A stretch of 64,000 bases of DNA from Nocardia miyunensis NBRC 108239 (GCF_001613065.1 NZ_BDBQ01000078.1:1-64000), one strand, 5' to 3'. Positions 33,163-42,633 are shown, counted from the stretch's first letter. Notes: a model not told the origin generated them from the sequence alone. Program-made: numbers and translations.

Positions 33163-34506
33163 ATGCGCAGGCGGGTGCGGGTGGTGCTCGGTGTCGATGT
33201 GGGCAGCACCAATGTCAAGATCGTCGCGCTCGACGCCGACGGTCACGTCGTGGCCCGGGTGCGCCGCCTGACCCCGCGCGGCCCGGACGGGCTGTCCATC
33301 GATGCGATGGAATTGTTCGACCTGCTCGAAGAATTGGTCATCGCGGCATGTGGCGACGACTACGCCGTCGCTGCCGTCTGCGCCGCCGGGATCGGCGAGG
33401 ATGGTGTCCTGGTCGACGTCGGCGGCCGGCCGCTGAGTGCCGCTCTGTCCTGGTTCGACCCGCGCCGGACCGCAGTGTTCGACGATCTCGCCGCCGAGTT
33501 GCCGCTCGCCACGGGTCTGGGTGTCGCCACCGATCCTGCCCGCACGCTGGTCGGGTGGGCCTGGTCCCGGAGTCGGCTGGGTGACGTTCCTCCGGCGGAG
33601 TGGCTGGCACTGACGGATTTCGCGTCCTCCCGCTGGTCGGGCGTGCACTTCCTCAGCGACACCCTGGCGGCTCGCACCGCTGCCTGGCGGGTCGAGAGCC
33701 GGACTTGGGTACAGGACCGGGTCCTGGCGACGCTCGGTGCGCTGGAGTTGCTACCCACAGTGCTGCGTGCGGGGGAGTTGGTGGGCCCGCTGCGCTCGCA
33801 GCGGCTGCGGGCCGCGGGCGTGCTCGCCGAGGACGCGGTCGTCGTCGCGGGCGGACACGACCACCCGATCGGCGGCTGGGGCGTCGACCAGCTCAGCCCC
33901 GGGGCGATCCTGGATTCGATGGGCACTGCTGAAGTCGTTGTGGCACAGGTGAAGTCGGTGCCATTTCCAGTGTACGACGGGCTCGATACCGGACCCGGGA
34001 TCGGAGGCGGCGGCCTCACCGTGTTGCGCGTCGAGGAACTGGCACGCAACGTAGCATGGGCCTCGCGGGACCAGGCCGTGGCTGCGGCGCTTCAGAAAAT
34101 GCTCAACGGCGATCTGCAACCGGACGAGTACCTCAATTCGCACGTATTCCGGCCGGGCGCGGCCGGTGGATCCCCGCCGTGCTATACGCCGGATGCACCC
34201 ACCGAGGCCGTTTCACGCGCGTCGGCGGTGCTCGGCGCGCTCGCCGCTCTCGGTGGGCAGGCCATCGCCCACATCTCGGCGCTGATGCCCCCCGATGCCA
34301 GAGTTTTCACCGCCGGTGGCTGGGCACGCTCGCGTGGCTGGATCGAGATCAAACAGGCCGTCACCGGACGGGAAGTCACCGCGATCGCCGAGCCCGAGAC
34401 GACTGCCGCGGGAGCCGCGCTGCTCGCGGCGAACATGCTCGGCTGGAGGCTCGACCCCGCCGTGACGCTCACCCATCACGCGGTTCCCGCCGTTCCGCAC
34501 CTCTGA
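33163..34506 (+). CDS. FGGY-family carbohydrate kinase
   Basis: A 447-aa sugar kinase. The N-terminal ATPase fold starts RVVLGVDVGSTNVKIVALDA; the middle has AVCAAGIGEDGVLVD, ALSWFDPRRTA and VVAGGHDHPIGGWGVDQLSP; the C-terminal ATP-binding part has VFTAGGWARSRGWIEIKQAV and PETTAAGAALLAANMLG. It phosphorylates a ketose or polyol, probably at C1 or the terminal carbon, to feed the aldolase. The strong ribosome-binding site AAGGGAGG before 33163 fixes the start. The gene follows the aldolase by 25 bases. Confidence 0.9.
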   Translation: MRRRVRVVLGVDVGSTNVKIVALDADGHVVARVRRLTPRGPDGLSIDAMELFDLLEELVIAACGDDYAVAAVCAAGIGEDGVLVDVGGRPLSAALSWFDPRRTAVFDDLAAELPLATGLGVATDPARTLVGWAWSRSRLGDVPPAEWLALTDFASSRWSGVHFLSDTLAARTAAWRVESRTWVQDRVLATLGALELLPTVLRAGELVGPLRSQRLRAAGVLAEDAVVVAGGHDHPIGGWGVDQLSPGAILDSMGTAEVVVAQVKSVPFPVYDGLDTGPGIGGGGLTVLRVEELARNVAWASRDQAVAAALQKMLNGDLQPDEYLNSHVFRPGAAGGSPPCYTPDAPTEAVSRASAVLGALAALGGQAIAHISALMPPDARVFTAGGWARSRGWIEIKQAVTGREVTAIAEPETTAAGAALLAANMLGWRLDPAVTLTHHAVPAVPHL

Positions 34507-34561
34507 ATTTTTCCCGCATCCGAAAACCTTCACCTTCGAACCTCAACGCTGAGGGAGCATC

Positions 34562-35845
34562 ATGCTGTCCGAACAATCGCGCACACTCGTCGACCGACTC
34601 GGTATGCCGACACCACTGATCTGGGGTTACCTGGGCGTTCTTTTTTTCATGATCGGGGACGGCATCGAGAGCAACTACCTCTCGCCCTATCTCGTCGGCC
34701 GGGGCTTCGCCGAGAACCATGTCGCGGCAGCCGTCAGCGTTTACGGGATCTTCGTCGCCCTCGGCTCGTGGCTGGCCGGAACCCTCTCGGCGATGCTCGG
34801 TCCGCGGCGGGTCATGTTGGCCGGCGCGATCGTGTGGGCGGTCCTCGAGGTTGTTCTGCTGGCTCTCGCAATCCCCAGCGGCTCGGAGCTTTTCGTCACG
34901 ATCGTGTACGGATTGCGCGGTGTCGGATACCCGTTCTTCGCCTACGCCTTCCTCGTGTGGATCAACAGCGCGGCCCCGGCTCGGCAACGCGGAACCTCGG
35001 TGGGCTGGTTCTGGTTCGCCTTCGGCGCCGGACTTCCCACTCTGGGATCGCTGGTGGCCAGCGCAAGCATTCCGTTCCTGGGGGAGTACGGCACCTTCTG
35101 GGTCGGGCTCGGGCTCGTCGTGCTCGGCGCGGTCGGTGCGCTGCTGGGAGTGCGGGACCTGCGCCATGCCGGACCGACCATGATCGAAGAGGGCTCGTCG
35201 TTGCGGAGTCTGGTCAGCGGCATCACGATCCTGTGGCGCGAGCCGAAGGTCAGCGCCGGCGCCTTCGTCCGGCTCGTCAACACCGCCCCGAACTTCGCCT
35301 TGTTCGTGGTCGCACCTATTTTCTTCACTCACACCATCGGTTTCAGCCAGGGCGAGTATCTGCTGCTGGTGACCTGTGTCTACACCACGAACATCTTCGC
35401 CAACCTGGTCTTCGGCATCGTGGGCGACAAGTTCGGCTGGCGCCGCACCGTTACCTGGTTCGGTTGTGTCATGTGTGCGGTCGGGGCACTGCTGCTGTAC
35501 TACGTGCCCCTGGCCGTCGGCCCGAACTTCGTCGTAACCCTGTTGTGCTGGGCGGTTTTCGGCATCGGTCTGGCCGGGTTCGTGCCGCTGACCGCCCTGA
35601 TGCCCGCCGTCGTCGACAAGGCGGACTCCGGCAGCGCTCTGGCGATCTACAGTCTCGCTGCGGGACTGTCCGCATTCGTCGGCCCCGCCATCGCCGCCCT
35701 GCTCGGCGGCAGCGCCCACATGGGGATCGCCATATGGATATTCGTTGCGCTCTACCTGGCGGCGGCGCTGGTGAGCCTCACTCTCGGGTCCGAGGTGGAC
35801 CCAGGCGTGGCGACCACCTTCGGAGTTCGTGCCGAAGTGGGATAA
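34562..35845 (+). CDS. MFS polyol permease
   Basis: A 427-aa major-facilitator protein with twelve helices. The first loop (VYGIFVALGSWLAGTLSAM, LGPRRVMLAG) has the MFS motif between helices 2 and 3, and FLVWINSAAPARQRGTSVGW fits the polyol permease group (as for ribitol/arabitol permeases). Start follows GAGGGAG. It is the last gene of the plus-strand operon and is followed by a terminator hairpin. It should import the substrate of the kinase/aldolase pathway. Confidence 0.88.
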   Translation: MLSEQSRTLVDRLGMPTPLIWGYLGVLFFMIGDGIESNYLSPYLVGRGFAENHVAAAVSVYGIFVALGSWLAGTLSAMLGPRRVMLAGAIVWAVLEVVLLALAIPSGSELFVTIVYGLRGVGYPFFAYAFLVWINSAAPARQRGTSVGWFWFAFGAGLPTLGSLVASASIPFLGEYGTFWVGLGLVVLGAVGALLGVRDLRHAGPTMIEEGSSLRSLVSGITILWREPKVSAGAFVRLVNTAPNFALFVVAPIFFTHTIGFSQGEYLLLVTCVYTTNIFANLVFGIVGDKFGWRRTVTWFGCVMCAVGALLLYYVPLAVGPNFVVTLLCWAVFGIGLAGFVPLTALMPAVVDKADSGSALAIYSLAAGLSAFVGPAIAALLGGSAHMGIAIWIFVALYLAAALVSLTLGSEVDPGVATTFGVRAEVG

Positions 35846-35867
35846 CCGGGTTGTGCCAGTTGGCCTG

Positions 35868-35902
35868 TGCGGGCATGTGCGCGGGAGGCACACATGCCCG
35901 CA
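35868..35902 (+). terminator. Terminator after the MFS gene
   Basis: TGCGGGCATGTG (35868-35879) pairs exactly with CACATGCCCGCA (35891-35902) around an 11-base loop, 22 bases after the MFS stop. There is no T-tract. Confidence 0.65.
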
Positions 35903-36255
35903 TTGGCATGGCAGGTTGGTCGGTCGGAGTTGGCCGCAGTCTTGCCGCGCCGCTGTGCCCATATCGAGCGTTTCCTCGCCGCACGAGCTTGTCCGCCACG
36001 CTGAACGCGCGACGCCGCCTGGGCTCGTCAGCTCGTAGCCCCGGTGAATCCATCGGTCCGTTGTGGCCCCCGCTCGTCGAGGTCCTCGCTCTGGTGGTCA
36101 TGAAGAAATTGATCCGTATCTTCGCCCCGCGTCATGCCGACTTGCTGTGAACCAGTGGACTCAACTCGGCCTGACACGCAGGGCAGTGAATCGTGTAAAG
36201 CAAGTGGCTCATTAGGCCATGGTTTCATGGTCGTGACCGGCTCGATTGTGCGCTT
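35903..36255. other. Intergenic region without recognised gene
   Basis: About 350 bases between the MFS terminator and the end of the next minus-strand gene. Short frames are present on both strands but none shows family features, a start signal or coding-like composition. I see no repeat or operator. Confidence 0.5.
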
Positions 36256-36702
36256 TCAACTTAGTTTTGTGGCCGATATATCTGCACTTGGAACAGATAT
36301 TCCCTTCTTTTTCTGTGACATAACGGAGTTCGGCCCAACCCTGAACACGAAATCGGCCCTTTCAGTTCCCTGGAAAGTCTGCGTTGATGTGATGTTGCAG
36401 TGGATCGCGCCTGACGTCTCGCGAATGTCGGAGATAGGCGCCCCGGTGGCGCGCGTGCCGTCTTCAGTATGTGGGTCGGGAGCGACGATGTCTCGGGTAT
36501 CGCACAACTTGAATTCGGATCGAGGGCCTTCGCGAAGTCGCGTCGGCATACTCGCCCTCAACAACGAGATAGCCACTAGAATCAGTAACGTCATACCTGT
36601 TTGGATCAACAGACGATCGGTCTCTGGCGGCTTTGAGTCGCGTGGTGAGATGGCGGGTTCGGGCTGACCGTCCGAGCGATCTCCCGGAGTACCCGCATTC
36701 AT
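36256..36702 (-). CDS. Hypothetical membrane-anchored protein
   Basis: About 148 aa from the ATG at 36702. A hydrophilic N-terminus rich in Pro and Asp, one transmembrane helix (LLIQTGMTLLILVAISLL) near residues 33-50, then an outer domain with two cysteines (FKLCDTRDI and AIHCNITSTQ) that could pair. It looks like a small tail- or signal-anchored envelope protein. Base composition is lower in GC than its neighbours, which suggests recent acquisition. Divergent from the PLD gene with a 41-bp gap. Confidence 0.5.
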   Translation of the reverse strand: MNAGTPGDRSDGQPEPAISPRDSKPPETDRLLIQTGMTLLILVAISLLRASMPTRLREGPRSEFKLCDTRDIVAPDPHTEDGTRATGAPISDIRETSGAIHCNITSTQTFQGTERADFVFRVGPNSVMSQKKKGISVPSADISATKLS

Positions 36703-36743
36703 AGGTTTGCCCTGGCAATTCAGCCTGGAAAGGGGCGAGGGGC

Positions 36744-38405
36744 ATGCTGGTACGGATCCATCACGACGGTGACGACGTGCTGATCGCATGGAAGCCCGAC
36801 GGATTCATTCCCGGGTGCCGCGGCTTCGCGCTGCTACGTCGCCGCAACGGAATCGAAGAGGTCGTCAGCACCTGGGTCGGATTCGCCGACGACCAGGCCG
36901 CGGCCGGCGAACGTCGTGCGTCTACGAACTGGCCGATCCAGAAATACCAGTGGACCGATTACATGACCAACCCGGGTGACAGGGTGGCGTACCGGGTACT
37001 GCCGATGGTCGGGGCCGACAAGGCCAACCTTCGACCGGACCCTGACTCGGCGAGCGATTGGACCGACGAGATCACGCTGACTCACGAGGCATCGTCCAAC
37101 ATCGAGGCGGTGTTCAACCGCGGAGTAGTTGCCGCGCAGTGGGTTTCACGCCGGTTGGGGGTCACCGGCCACGAACTGCAGAACACCAAGCTGGAAACCG
37201 TGATCGGGACACCCGGGGATCCACTACGGGACTACCTCGCCGGGCCACTGGGAACGCGGTTGTTCGCGCTGCTGGACGCCGCTGCCCGGGACGGGCGCGA
37301 GGTGTACGCGGCGCTCTACGAACTCGACGACCCCCAGCTGACAGCCGCTCTGGCGCGGCTCGGTGACCATGCGCATGTTGTTTTGGCGAACGGGAGTGTG
37401 AAGAAGAAGGGGGATGATCAGAACGCCGAGGCCCGCGATGAGTTGCGTGGGCAGATCGAGTTGCATGATCGGATGTGTTCGCCGCGCGCTTTGGGGCACA
37501 ACAAGTTTCTGGTCGTTTGTGACCAGGACGCCACGCCGCGATGGGTGTGGACCGGCAGCCAGAACTGGACCATGACCGGGTTGTGTACCCAGGCCAACAA
37601 CTCGCTGTTGATCGAGGACCCCGACCTGGCTGAGCATTACCGGCAACAATGGACCTTGCTCGAGGATGCTGGCGACGCTACACCGGAAACCCTGCGTGCC
37701 CACAACAGTGAACCCTCGGACCGCCCGGTGGGCGCGGCCCGTATGCGACTGTGGTTCACCCCCACCCATGAACACGTCGATCTCGAAGATGCACGGCCGA
37801 TCATCACCGGCGCACAGACCGCCATCCTGTTCCTGATGTTCAACCCTGGTCCGAAGGACTCCCTGCTCAACACGATCCTCGACACCGCCCGCGCGGGACG
37901 CCGCGGCGAGCGTCTCTACATCCGCGGCGTATTGAACCAGGACCCGAGCACTACGGCCAACCCGGTGCATCTGTTCGATCAGGAGAACACCGAGAAGGCC
38001 GACTTCGACGTCGTCCTGCCCGCAGCCATCGACGCACCAACGACGTTCTTCCAGGAAGAACTCGAGAAGCTGGATCGAGCGTTCGCGATGGTGCACAGCA
38101 AGGTCATCGTGGTCGACCCCTTCGGATCGAACCCCGTCGTGCTCACCGGCTCACACAACCTCGGCCCGAAGGCCAGCGGGACCAACGACGAAAACCTGCT
38201 CGTCATTCGCAACACACCGGGCCTGGCGGACGCTTACGCGACGAACATCATGTCCGTCTACAACCAGTACCGGTGGCGCTTCCGCCGGCACCTGCAACCA
38301 GCGGCCAAACGATGGAAAGGCCTGGCCGACAGCGACTCATGGCAAAGCTGGCATCTGAAACCCGACAGCCCTCAGCTTCGTGAGATCAACTTCTGGGTCG
38401 AGTAG
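36744..38405 (+). CDS. Phospholipase D-like protein with two HKD motifs
   Basis: A 553-aa PLD-superfamily protein. The two catalytic HKD motifs are HNKFLVVCD near residue 252, followed by RWVWTGSQNWT, and HSKVIVVD near residue 450, followed by VVLTGSHNLGPKAS. Both are complete, so a single chain can form one active site. The N-terminal 110 residues form a beta-rich domain (a fibronectin-like fold is possible). No signal peptide is seen, so it probably acts in the cytoplasm on lipid or nucleic acid. PLD superfamily members include phospholipases, nucleases and toxins; nothing in the neighbourhood decides. Confidence 0.88.
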   Translation: MLVRIHHDGDDVLIAWKPDGFIPGCRGFALLRRRNGIEEVVSTWVGFADDQAAAGERRASTNWPIQKYQWTDYMTNPGDRVAYRVLPMVGADKANLRPDPDSASDWTDEITLTHEASSNIEAVFNRGVVAAQWVSRRLGVTGHELQNTKLETVIGTPGDPLRDYLAGPLGTRLFALLDAAARDGREVYAALYELDDPQLTAALARLGDHAHVVLANGSVKKKGDDQNAEARDELRGQIELHDRMCSPRALGHNKFLVVCDQDATPRWVWTGSQNWTMTGLCTQANNSLLIEDPDLAEHYRQQWTLLEDAGDATPETLRAHNSEPSDRPVGAARMRLWFTPTHEHVDLEDARPIITGAQTAILFLMFNPGPKDSLLNTILDTARAGRRGERLYIRGVLNQDPSTTANPVHLFDQENTEKADFDVVLPAAIDAPTTFFQEELEKLDRAFAMVHSKVIVVDPFGSNPVVLTGSHNLGPKASGTNDENLLVIRNTPGLADAYATNIMSVYNQYRWRFRRHLQPAAKRWKGLADSDSWQSWHLKPDSPQLREINFWVE

Positions 38406-38491
38406 CCCGGAACACACACCGTATATATCCAGGCGACTCCTGAGCAGAATCGTTCAACGTCTTTCGCGTTGTCCCCGGTAGGTGAGAGCAC

Positions 38492-38969
38492 ATGAACTGT
38501 CTTCCCATCATCTATATCCGCGGGTACGCCGGCGCCACAAGCGGAATCGACAGACAGGTTGACGATCCCTTCTACGGGTTCAATGAAGGCGCTACCCACA
38601 TCCGGGTCGGAGGAGGCGATGGAGATCCGATGTTTTATCAGTTCGAGGGCCCGTTGCTTCGGCTGATGATCGACGAGAATTACAGGCTGCTCGTCCAAGG
38701 AGATCAACACGCCTACCTCGAGACCGCCGAGGACGACGAGATCGACGCGGCATCGATCTGGGTGTACCGGTTCTACGACCAGGCGGCGACAACCTTTTCC
38801 GCCCCGCAGCACCACAATGCCTGGCAGCGAATTCAGCGGCATTTCCGTGCCGACGGCTTCGATATCGAAGGGGCCGCTGCAGGGCTCTACGATCTGATTG
38901 AACTCGTCTTACGCAAGACCAAACCCCCCGCAGTGGCGGCAGAACCCAAGAAGGTGTTTCTAGTCGCGC
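38492..38969 (+). pseudogene. Lipase/esterase gene cut before its nucleophile elbow
   Basis: The 159 residues from the ATG at 38492 read as the N-terminal half of an alpha/beta-hydrolase lipase: LPIIYIRGYAGATSGIDRQV, VYRFYDQAATTFSAP, then the strand KKVFLVA that should continue as HSMGG (GxSxG). Instead the sequence joins the truncated end of a TetR gene on the other strand. The catalytic Ser, Asp and His are all lost. It begins 86 bases after the PLD gene, so the two may have been co-transcribed. Confidence 0.6.
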
Positions 38970-39423
38970 CGGCAGTGACGTCATCGCGCACGACGCCTGC
39001 CGTGCGTGCACGATTGAGCAGGTTGGCGACGTGACCGGTGAGTTCTGCCGCGACTCCCGGTGCGGCGGTGCGCAAGTCGAACTCGGCCGCGGTGAGTGCA
39101 CTTTTGACCGTGGCGTTCTCGGCGCCGTTGGCCATCATCCGTGACAGCAGCGCGAACACGGCCTCCGGATCGTCGGTGGCGGCCAGCGTTGCCGCCTCGG
39201 CGATCAACTGCTCGAGCTGATCGATCGCGACGGCGAGATACAACGCCTCTTTGGTGGGAAAGTGCCGATGGACCGTGCCGGGGCCGACACCGGCTCGTCG
39301 CGCGATCTCGTCGAGCGAGACACCGAGACCTTCCCGGGCGAACAACTGCTGCGCGGTCTGCAACACGCTAGCCACAACTACCTCCGAGGTCCCTTCGTCA
39401 CTGCGTGACCCCTCGATGGTCAC
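38970..39423 (-). pseudogene. TetR-family regulator, C-terminally truncated
   Basis: The helix-turn-helix is intact: SVLQTAQQLFAREGLGVSLD, EIARRAGVGPGTVHRHFPTK, EALYLAVAID. The ligand-binding part runs to about GVVRDDVTA and then meets the lipase remnant, where the frame continues 28 residues without homology to a stop at 38887. About 30 C-terminal residues of the family are missing. A GTG at 39423 overlaps the end of the preceding small gene, so the two were an operon. It might still bind DNA but probably folds poorly. Confidence 0.6.
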
Positions 39424-39737
39424 ACGACCAATGTGATTTGCGAGAGTGGCGGCAGCTCTTGTGGCCGGTCGTCGGTGATCCAGGCGTACTCGATGCCGGA
39501 GAGGTAGCCGTCGGTGACCCACACTGTGATCTCGCCGGTGTAACCGCCCTGTGTGTCGTGGACCTGAGCGGCTACGGGGATCTCGCCGTCTGCGATGTCT
39601 GCCCGCGTGCACGCCGGGGCGACCCTCAGATCGACGCTGGGCGATCCTTCTCCCCAAGTCGCGACGACCTCAGTGTGGGGCACCTGTGCGCGAAGCTGCT
39701 GTGCCCCATCGAAATCCGCCGAGAGCAGGCTATTCAA
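39420..39737 (-). CDS. Conserved hypothetical protein (about 105-110 aa)
   Basis: The sequence has the features of a widespread actinobacterial small protein of unknown function: LLSADFDGAQQLRAQVPHTE, VPAAQVHDTQGGYTGEIT-like strands and TDGYLSGIEYAWITDD. The start is uncertain: no ATG exists upstream before an in-frame stop, so TTG at 39737 or an earlier CTG must serve, or the 5' end is damaged. It overlaps the TetR gene start by four bases. Confidence 0.5.
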   Translation of the reverse strand: MNSLLSADFDGAQQLRAQVPHTEVVATWGEGSPSVDLRVAPACTRADIADGEIPVAAQVHDTQGGYTGEITVWVTDGYLSGIEYAWITDDRPQELPPLSQITLVV

Positions 39738-40749
39738 GATCTCGGCCTCACGACCAGTCAGCGGCCGGGGGTACCGGTACTACACCTAACGTCGTTCACC
39801 TTCCGGTTCAGGGAATGAAGGCTGTGCTGATCTTGAACACGCCGTTGTCATTGCGCCTCGAATGGTAATTTCCTGCCCGTTGATCGTCCGAACCAGCCAC
39901 CGGGCACCACTTTCATATCTGCAGTGGCCCCGGACTGTGGATGGTCTCCGAGTGTGGGTCGATTGCTGTCCTGGACGAGAATCATTGCCGTGGCGTATTC
40001 GGCGGCCCGCCACAGACTGGAGTGCCCCGGCGCCGCAGGCGCCGGGGCACTGAAAGGGGGAATTACTGCGTCTTCCGACATGTAACCGAAACGTCGGTGA
40101 TTACCCGAACCAGACATCTCTGCGGGTGACCCGACGGGCAATGCCTCCTCTCTCCTGACGGACTAATTTCATCCTGCCGTGCAACTTCATCGTGCTTCCC
40201 AGCGGGCGGTGGGACCTCGTACATGCTGGTCCCGTAGCCGCGCCCGCCGTCCTACCATCACGGGCAGTTCATCATCTCCCGTGCCGTTTCGACTCTTCTT
40301 TCTCCAACAACGAGAGAGAAACTACCGCGCAATGAACCAGATGTCTACTGTCGTCGCTGAAGAGTTTTTGCAGCGCGTCTTGCCGGCGCGAGGTCCTGCC
40401 GCGTCTGCGCAGTGTCTGCACGAGCACAGGACCTGGACACCGACGCACCTTCGACCGCATTTAGTGAGTGATCGCACCGCGTTCCGGGCGGATCGACATC
40501 GACGTCCCCCGGGCCATGAATCCCGCTGTGCTCGATGCCTCATCCGAGTTCATGTGGAATCGGCTCTGCGCAAAACCGGCGAATGGCCGGCCCGAATCGA
40601 GAGAGGCGTCGGCTACGAGCCTTGTGCCGGTGTCACCCGCTGGCCGGTGACCTACCTGACCGGAACACCACAACCCCTCACCGGCATGGGTCACAGCCCC
40701 GGCCGGGCGTGCACTCCGCGGTTACCGCAGTCGCGGGCGGGGGACCCGG
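39738..40749. other. About 1 kb without a supported gene
   Basis: Several frames of 60-215 codons exist here on both strands, but none shows a family pattern, a start signal or a stable coding bias. The minus strand between 39790 and 40000 has a stretch that reads plausibly in two different frames (RTINGQEITIRGAMTT), which would fit a decayed gene. The only clear structure is the hairpin at 40021-40051, listed separately. Confidence 0.5.
40021..40051. terminator. Strong 14-bp hairpin
   Basis: AGTGCCCCGGCGCC (40021-40034) pairs perfectly with GGCGCCGGGGCACT (40038-40051) over a GCA loop. It can terminate either direction. It lies in a stretch without genes, so the transcript it ended has probably decayed. 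Confidence 0.6.
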
Positions 40750-41115
40750 TCAGCGCCGCGGGTCCCGTGATTCGTGCTCGTCCAGGGCGTGTTGCAGGGT
40801 GGCGTTCAGGGCTTGGGCCTCGGTGAGCTGATCTTCGAGGATCACGATCCGGCAGGCCCCTTCGAGGGAATTGCCGGTGTCGATCAGTTCGCGCACGCGC
40901 GCGGCGATCCGCAGCTGGTAGCGCGAGTAGCGGCGATGCCCGCCTGCGGATCGTTGCGGGGTCAACAGGCGCGCGGCGTCGAGGCTGCGCAGGAACGCCT
41001 GGGTAACGCCGAGGATTTCCGCCGCGCGGCCCATGCTGTAGGCGGGGAAGTCCTCGTCATCGAGTCTGCCGGTCCCAGCGGCACCGCCGGTGGGAGTCGT
41101 ATCTGATTGCTGCAC
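40750..41115 (-). CDS. MerR-like small regulator
   Basis: A 121-aa protein with a central MerR-type helix-turn-helix: AYSMGRAAEILGVTQAFLRS, LDAARLLTPQRSAGGHRRYS. The second half is a short helix-rich dimerisation region (ELIDTGNSLEGACRIVILED) with no sensor domain. This class is common in actinobacteria, often beside stress proteins. The gene is alone here; a large GC hairpin lies 29 bases upstream of its start. Confidence 0.8.
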   Translation of the reverse strand: MQQSDTTPTGGAAGTGRLDDEDFPAYSMGRAAEILGVTQAFLRSLDAARLLTPQRSAGGHRRYSRYQLRIAARVRELIDTGNSLEGACRIVILEDQLTEAQALNATLQHALDEHESRDPRR

Positions 41116-41625
41116 AACACCTCTCGAGATTTGAAACGCCGGGAGGCCCCGGCGCGGGTGCGCCGGGGCCTGGAATCTACGGATATGAACGGATCAACTG
41201 TTCACCGGCCTCGAGGGCCGATGGTTGCACCGCACCCGAAATTCCTCGGGTCGCGGAACAGACTGGGGACTACTCAGTGGCCACCACCTCCACTTGTGCC
41301 GGGTTCTGCCTGCGAAGGTCCTTGTTGTGCTGTGCGCCGTCCCCCTCCGGCGGCGGTCCAGGCCGGGAGGTTGGCCGGATTCTCGTCTGCGCCGGAGGGG
41401 ACGGGTATACCGCATGCCAGGCAGTTCACCTGCCCAGCCAACTCGATCTCTCACTTCAACGACAGTGAAGTTACACACCGGAACACGTAATGTCTAGAGC
41501 TTCCACTACAGATTTTCGGCGAGCTGCGTATCGTCCCCGCCGCAGTCGTGCGCAGAGCACAATCGGCTGATCGCCACCACGATCGCCTGCAGCGCATCAT
41601 TACCCGCTTCGAAGAGGAACGCGCC
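41116..41625. other. Intergenic region with hairpin, no gene
   Basis: About 500 bases between the MerR-like gene and the YihY gene. It contains the hairpin at 41144-41171 and a smaller dyad, ACTTCA/TGAAGT, near 41453-41471. No frame has convincing coding features. GAAGAGGAA at 41611-41619 is the ribosome-binding site of the next gene. Confidence 0.5.
41144..41171. terminator. 12-bp GC-rich hairpin upstream of the MerR-like gene
   Basis: AGGCCCCGGCGC (41144-41155) and GCGCCGGGGCCT (41160-41171) with a GGGT loop. Its place 29 bases upstream of a minus-strand start suggests a leader attenuator, or termination of a lost plus-strand gene. Confidence 0.5.
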
Positions 41626-42633
41626 ATGCACCACCACACCGGCTCAGGCGGCCAGGAGCCGCGCGATGCAGACGATCATCCAGCTGAGGAAGCAACGACC
41701 GAGCATCCCGTCCCCACGTGTGGTGCCCGCGCTGCACCGGCCACCGACGCCAACGACGGCGGCCCGGCGGGAAGGCACGCGTATTCGACGGCACTCAAAC
41801 GCACCGTGATCACCGCCTGGGACGACAGCATCACCGACTGGGCGGCCGCCATGACCTACTACACCTTCCTAGCCCTGTTCCCCGTGTTACTGGTCATCGT
41901 CTCCGTATTCGGGCTGTCCCAGCCCGCCGCGATGCCTGGTCTGATCGAGCACGTCACAGCCCTGGTTCCCGCGCAATCGCGGGACTTGATCCGCAGCGCC
42001 CTGCAAGCAATGATCCGCCAGCGCTCGGATGCCTGGCTGCTGACCGGCTTCGGTACGGCTGCTGCCCTGTGGTCAGGATCGAGTTACCTGAGCGTCTTCC
42101 GGCGCGCCATCTACGCCATCCATCACACCGACAGCCGCCGCCCTGTATGGCGAACGGCCCCACGCATCCTCATCAGCGCGGCCATCGTGGTCTCGCTGCT
42201 CGTCGCCAGTGCCCTCGCTCTCGTCCTCACCGGAACCCTGACGGCCAAACTGGGCCGCCTGCTGCGAATCGGCAGCGCCCCACTCACGGTGTGGGACGCG
42301 CTGCGGTGGCCCGTGCTCCTCACCCTCGCCATCACCCTGGTACTCGTGCTGTACCGGTCGGGGCCGAGCTGGACGCGCCCGATACCTCTGATGGCGCCGG
42401 GCGGAATCCTGGCCGTCGCGCTGTCACTGGCCTCCTCCGCCGGCTTCGCCCTCTACGCCTCCCACGCAGCCACCTACGGCCGACTCTACGGCTCGCTGGC
42501 CGGACTGGCCGTCTTCCTGATCTGGATTTGGCTTTCCAACCTCGCCCTGGTCATCGGTGCCCAGTTCAATGCCGAACTGGCGAAGATCCGAGCCCAACGC
42601 GCACCGCACCGATCAAACGCAGGTACGCGGTAG
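41626..42633 (+). CDS. YihY/BrkB-family membrane protein
   Basis: A 335-aa inner-membrane protein of the YihY (BrkB) family with six to seven helices. The conserved start of the fold is ITAWDDSITDWAAAMTYYTF, then LALFPVLLVIVSVFGL; later come GFGTAAALWSGSSYLSVFRR-type and YGSLAGLAVFLIWIWLSNLA. The N-terminal 60 residues are hydrophilic and His/Ala-rich. The ATG at 41626 follows AGAGGAA. The biochemical role of the family is unresolved despite the older name ribonuclease BN. Confidence 0.88.
   Translation: MHHHTGSGGQEPRDADDHPAEEATTEHPVPTCGARAAPATDANDGGPAGRHAYSTALKRTVITAWDDSITDWAAAMTYYTFLALFPVLLVIVSVFGLSQPAAMPGLIEHVTALVPAQSRDLIRSALQAMIRQRSDAWLLTGFGTAAALWSGSSYLSVFRRAIYAIHHTDSRRPVWRTAPRILISAAIVVSLLVASALALVLTGTLTAKLGRLLRIGSAPLTVWDALRWPVLLTLAITLVLVLYRSGPSWTRPIPLMAPGGILAVALSLASSAGFALYASHAATYGRLYGSLAGLAVFLIWIWLSNLALVIGAQFNAELAKIRAQRAPHRSNAGTR

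Noticed and set aside
39848..40141. A 97-codon minus-strand frame
   Set aside because: It reads straight through the 14-bp hairpin at 40021-40051 and shows no family features.
40179..40826. A 215-codon plus-strand frame
   Set aside because: Arg/Pro-rich, no start signal, no homology pattern, and overlaps the MerR-like gene end on the other strand.
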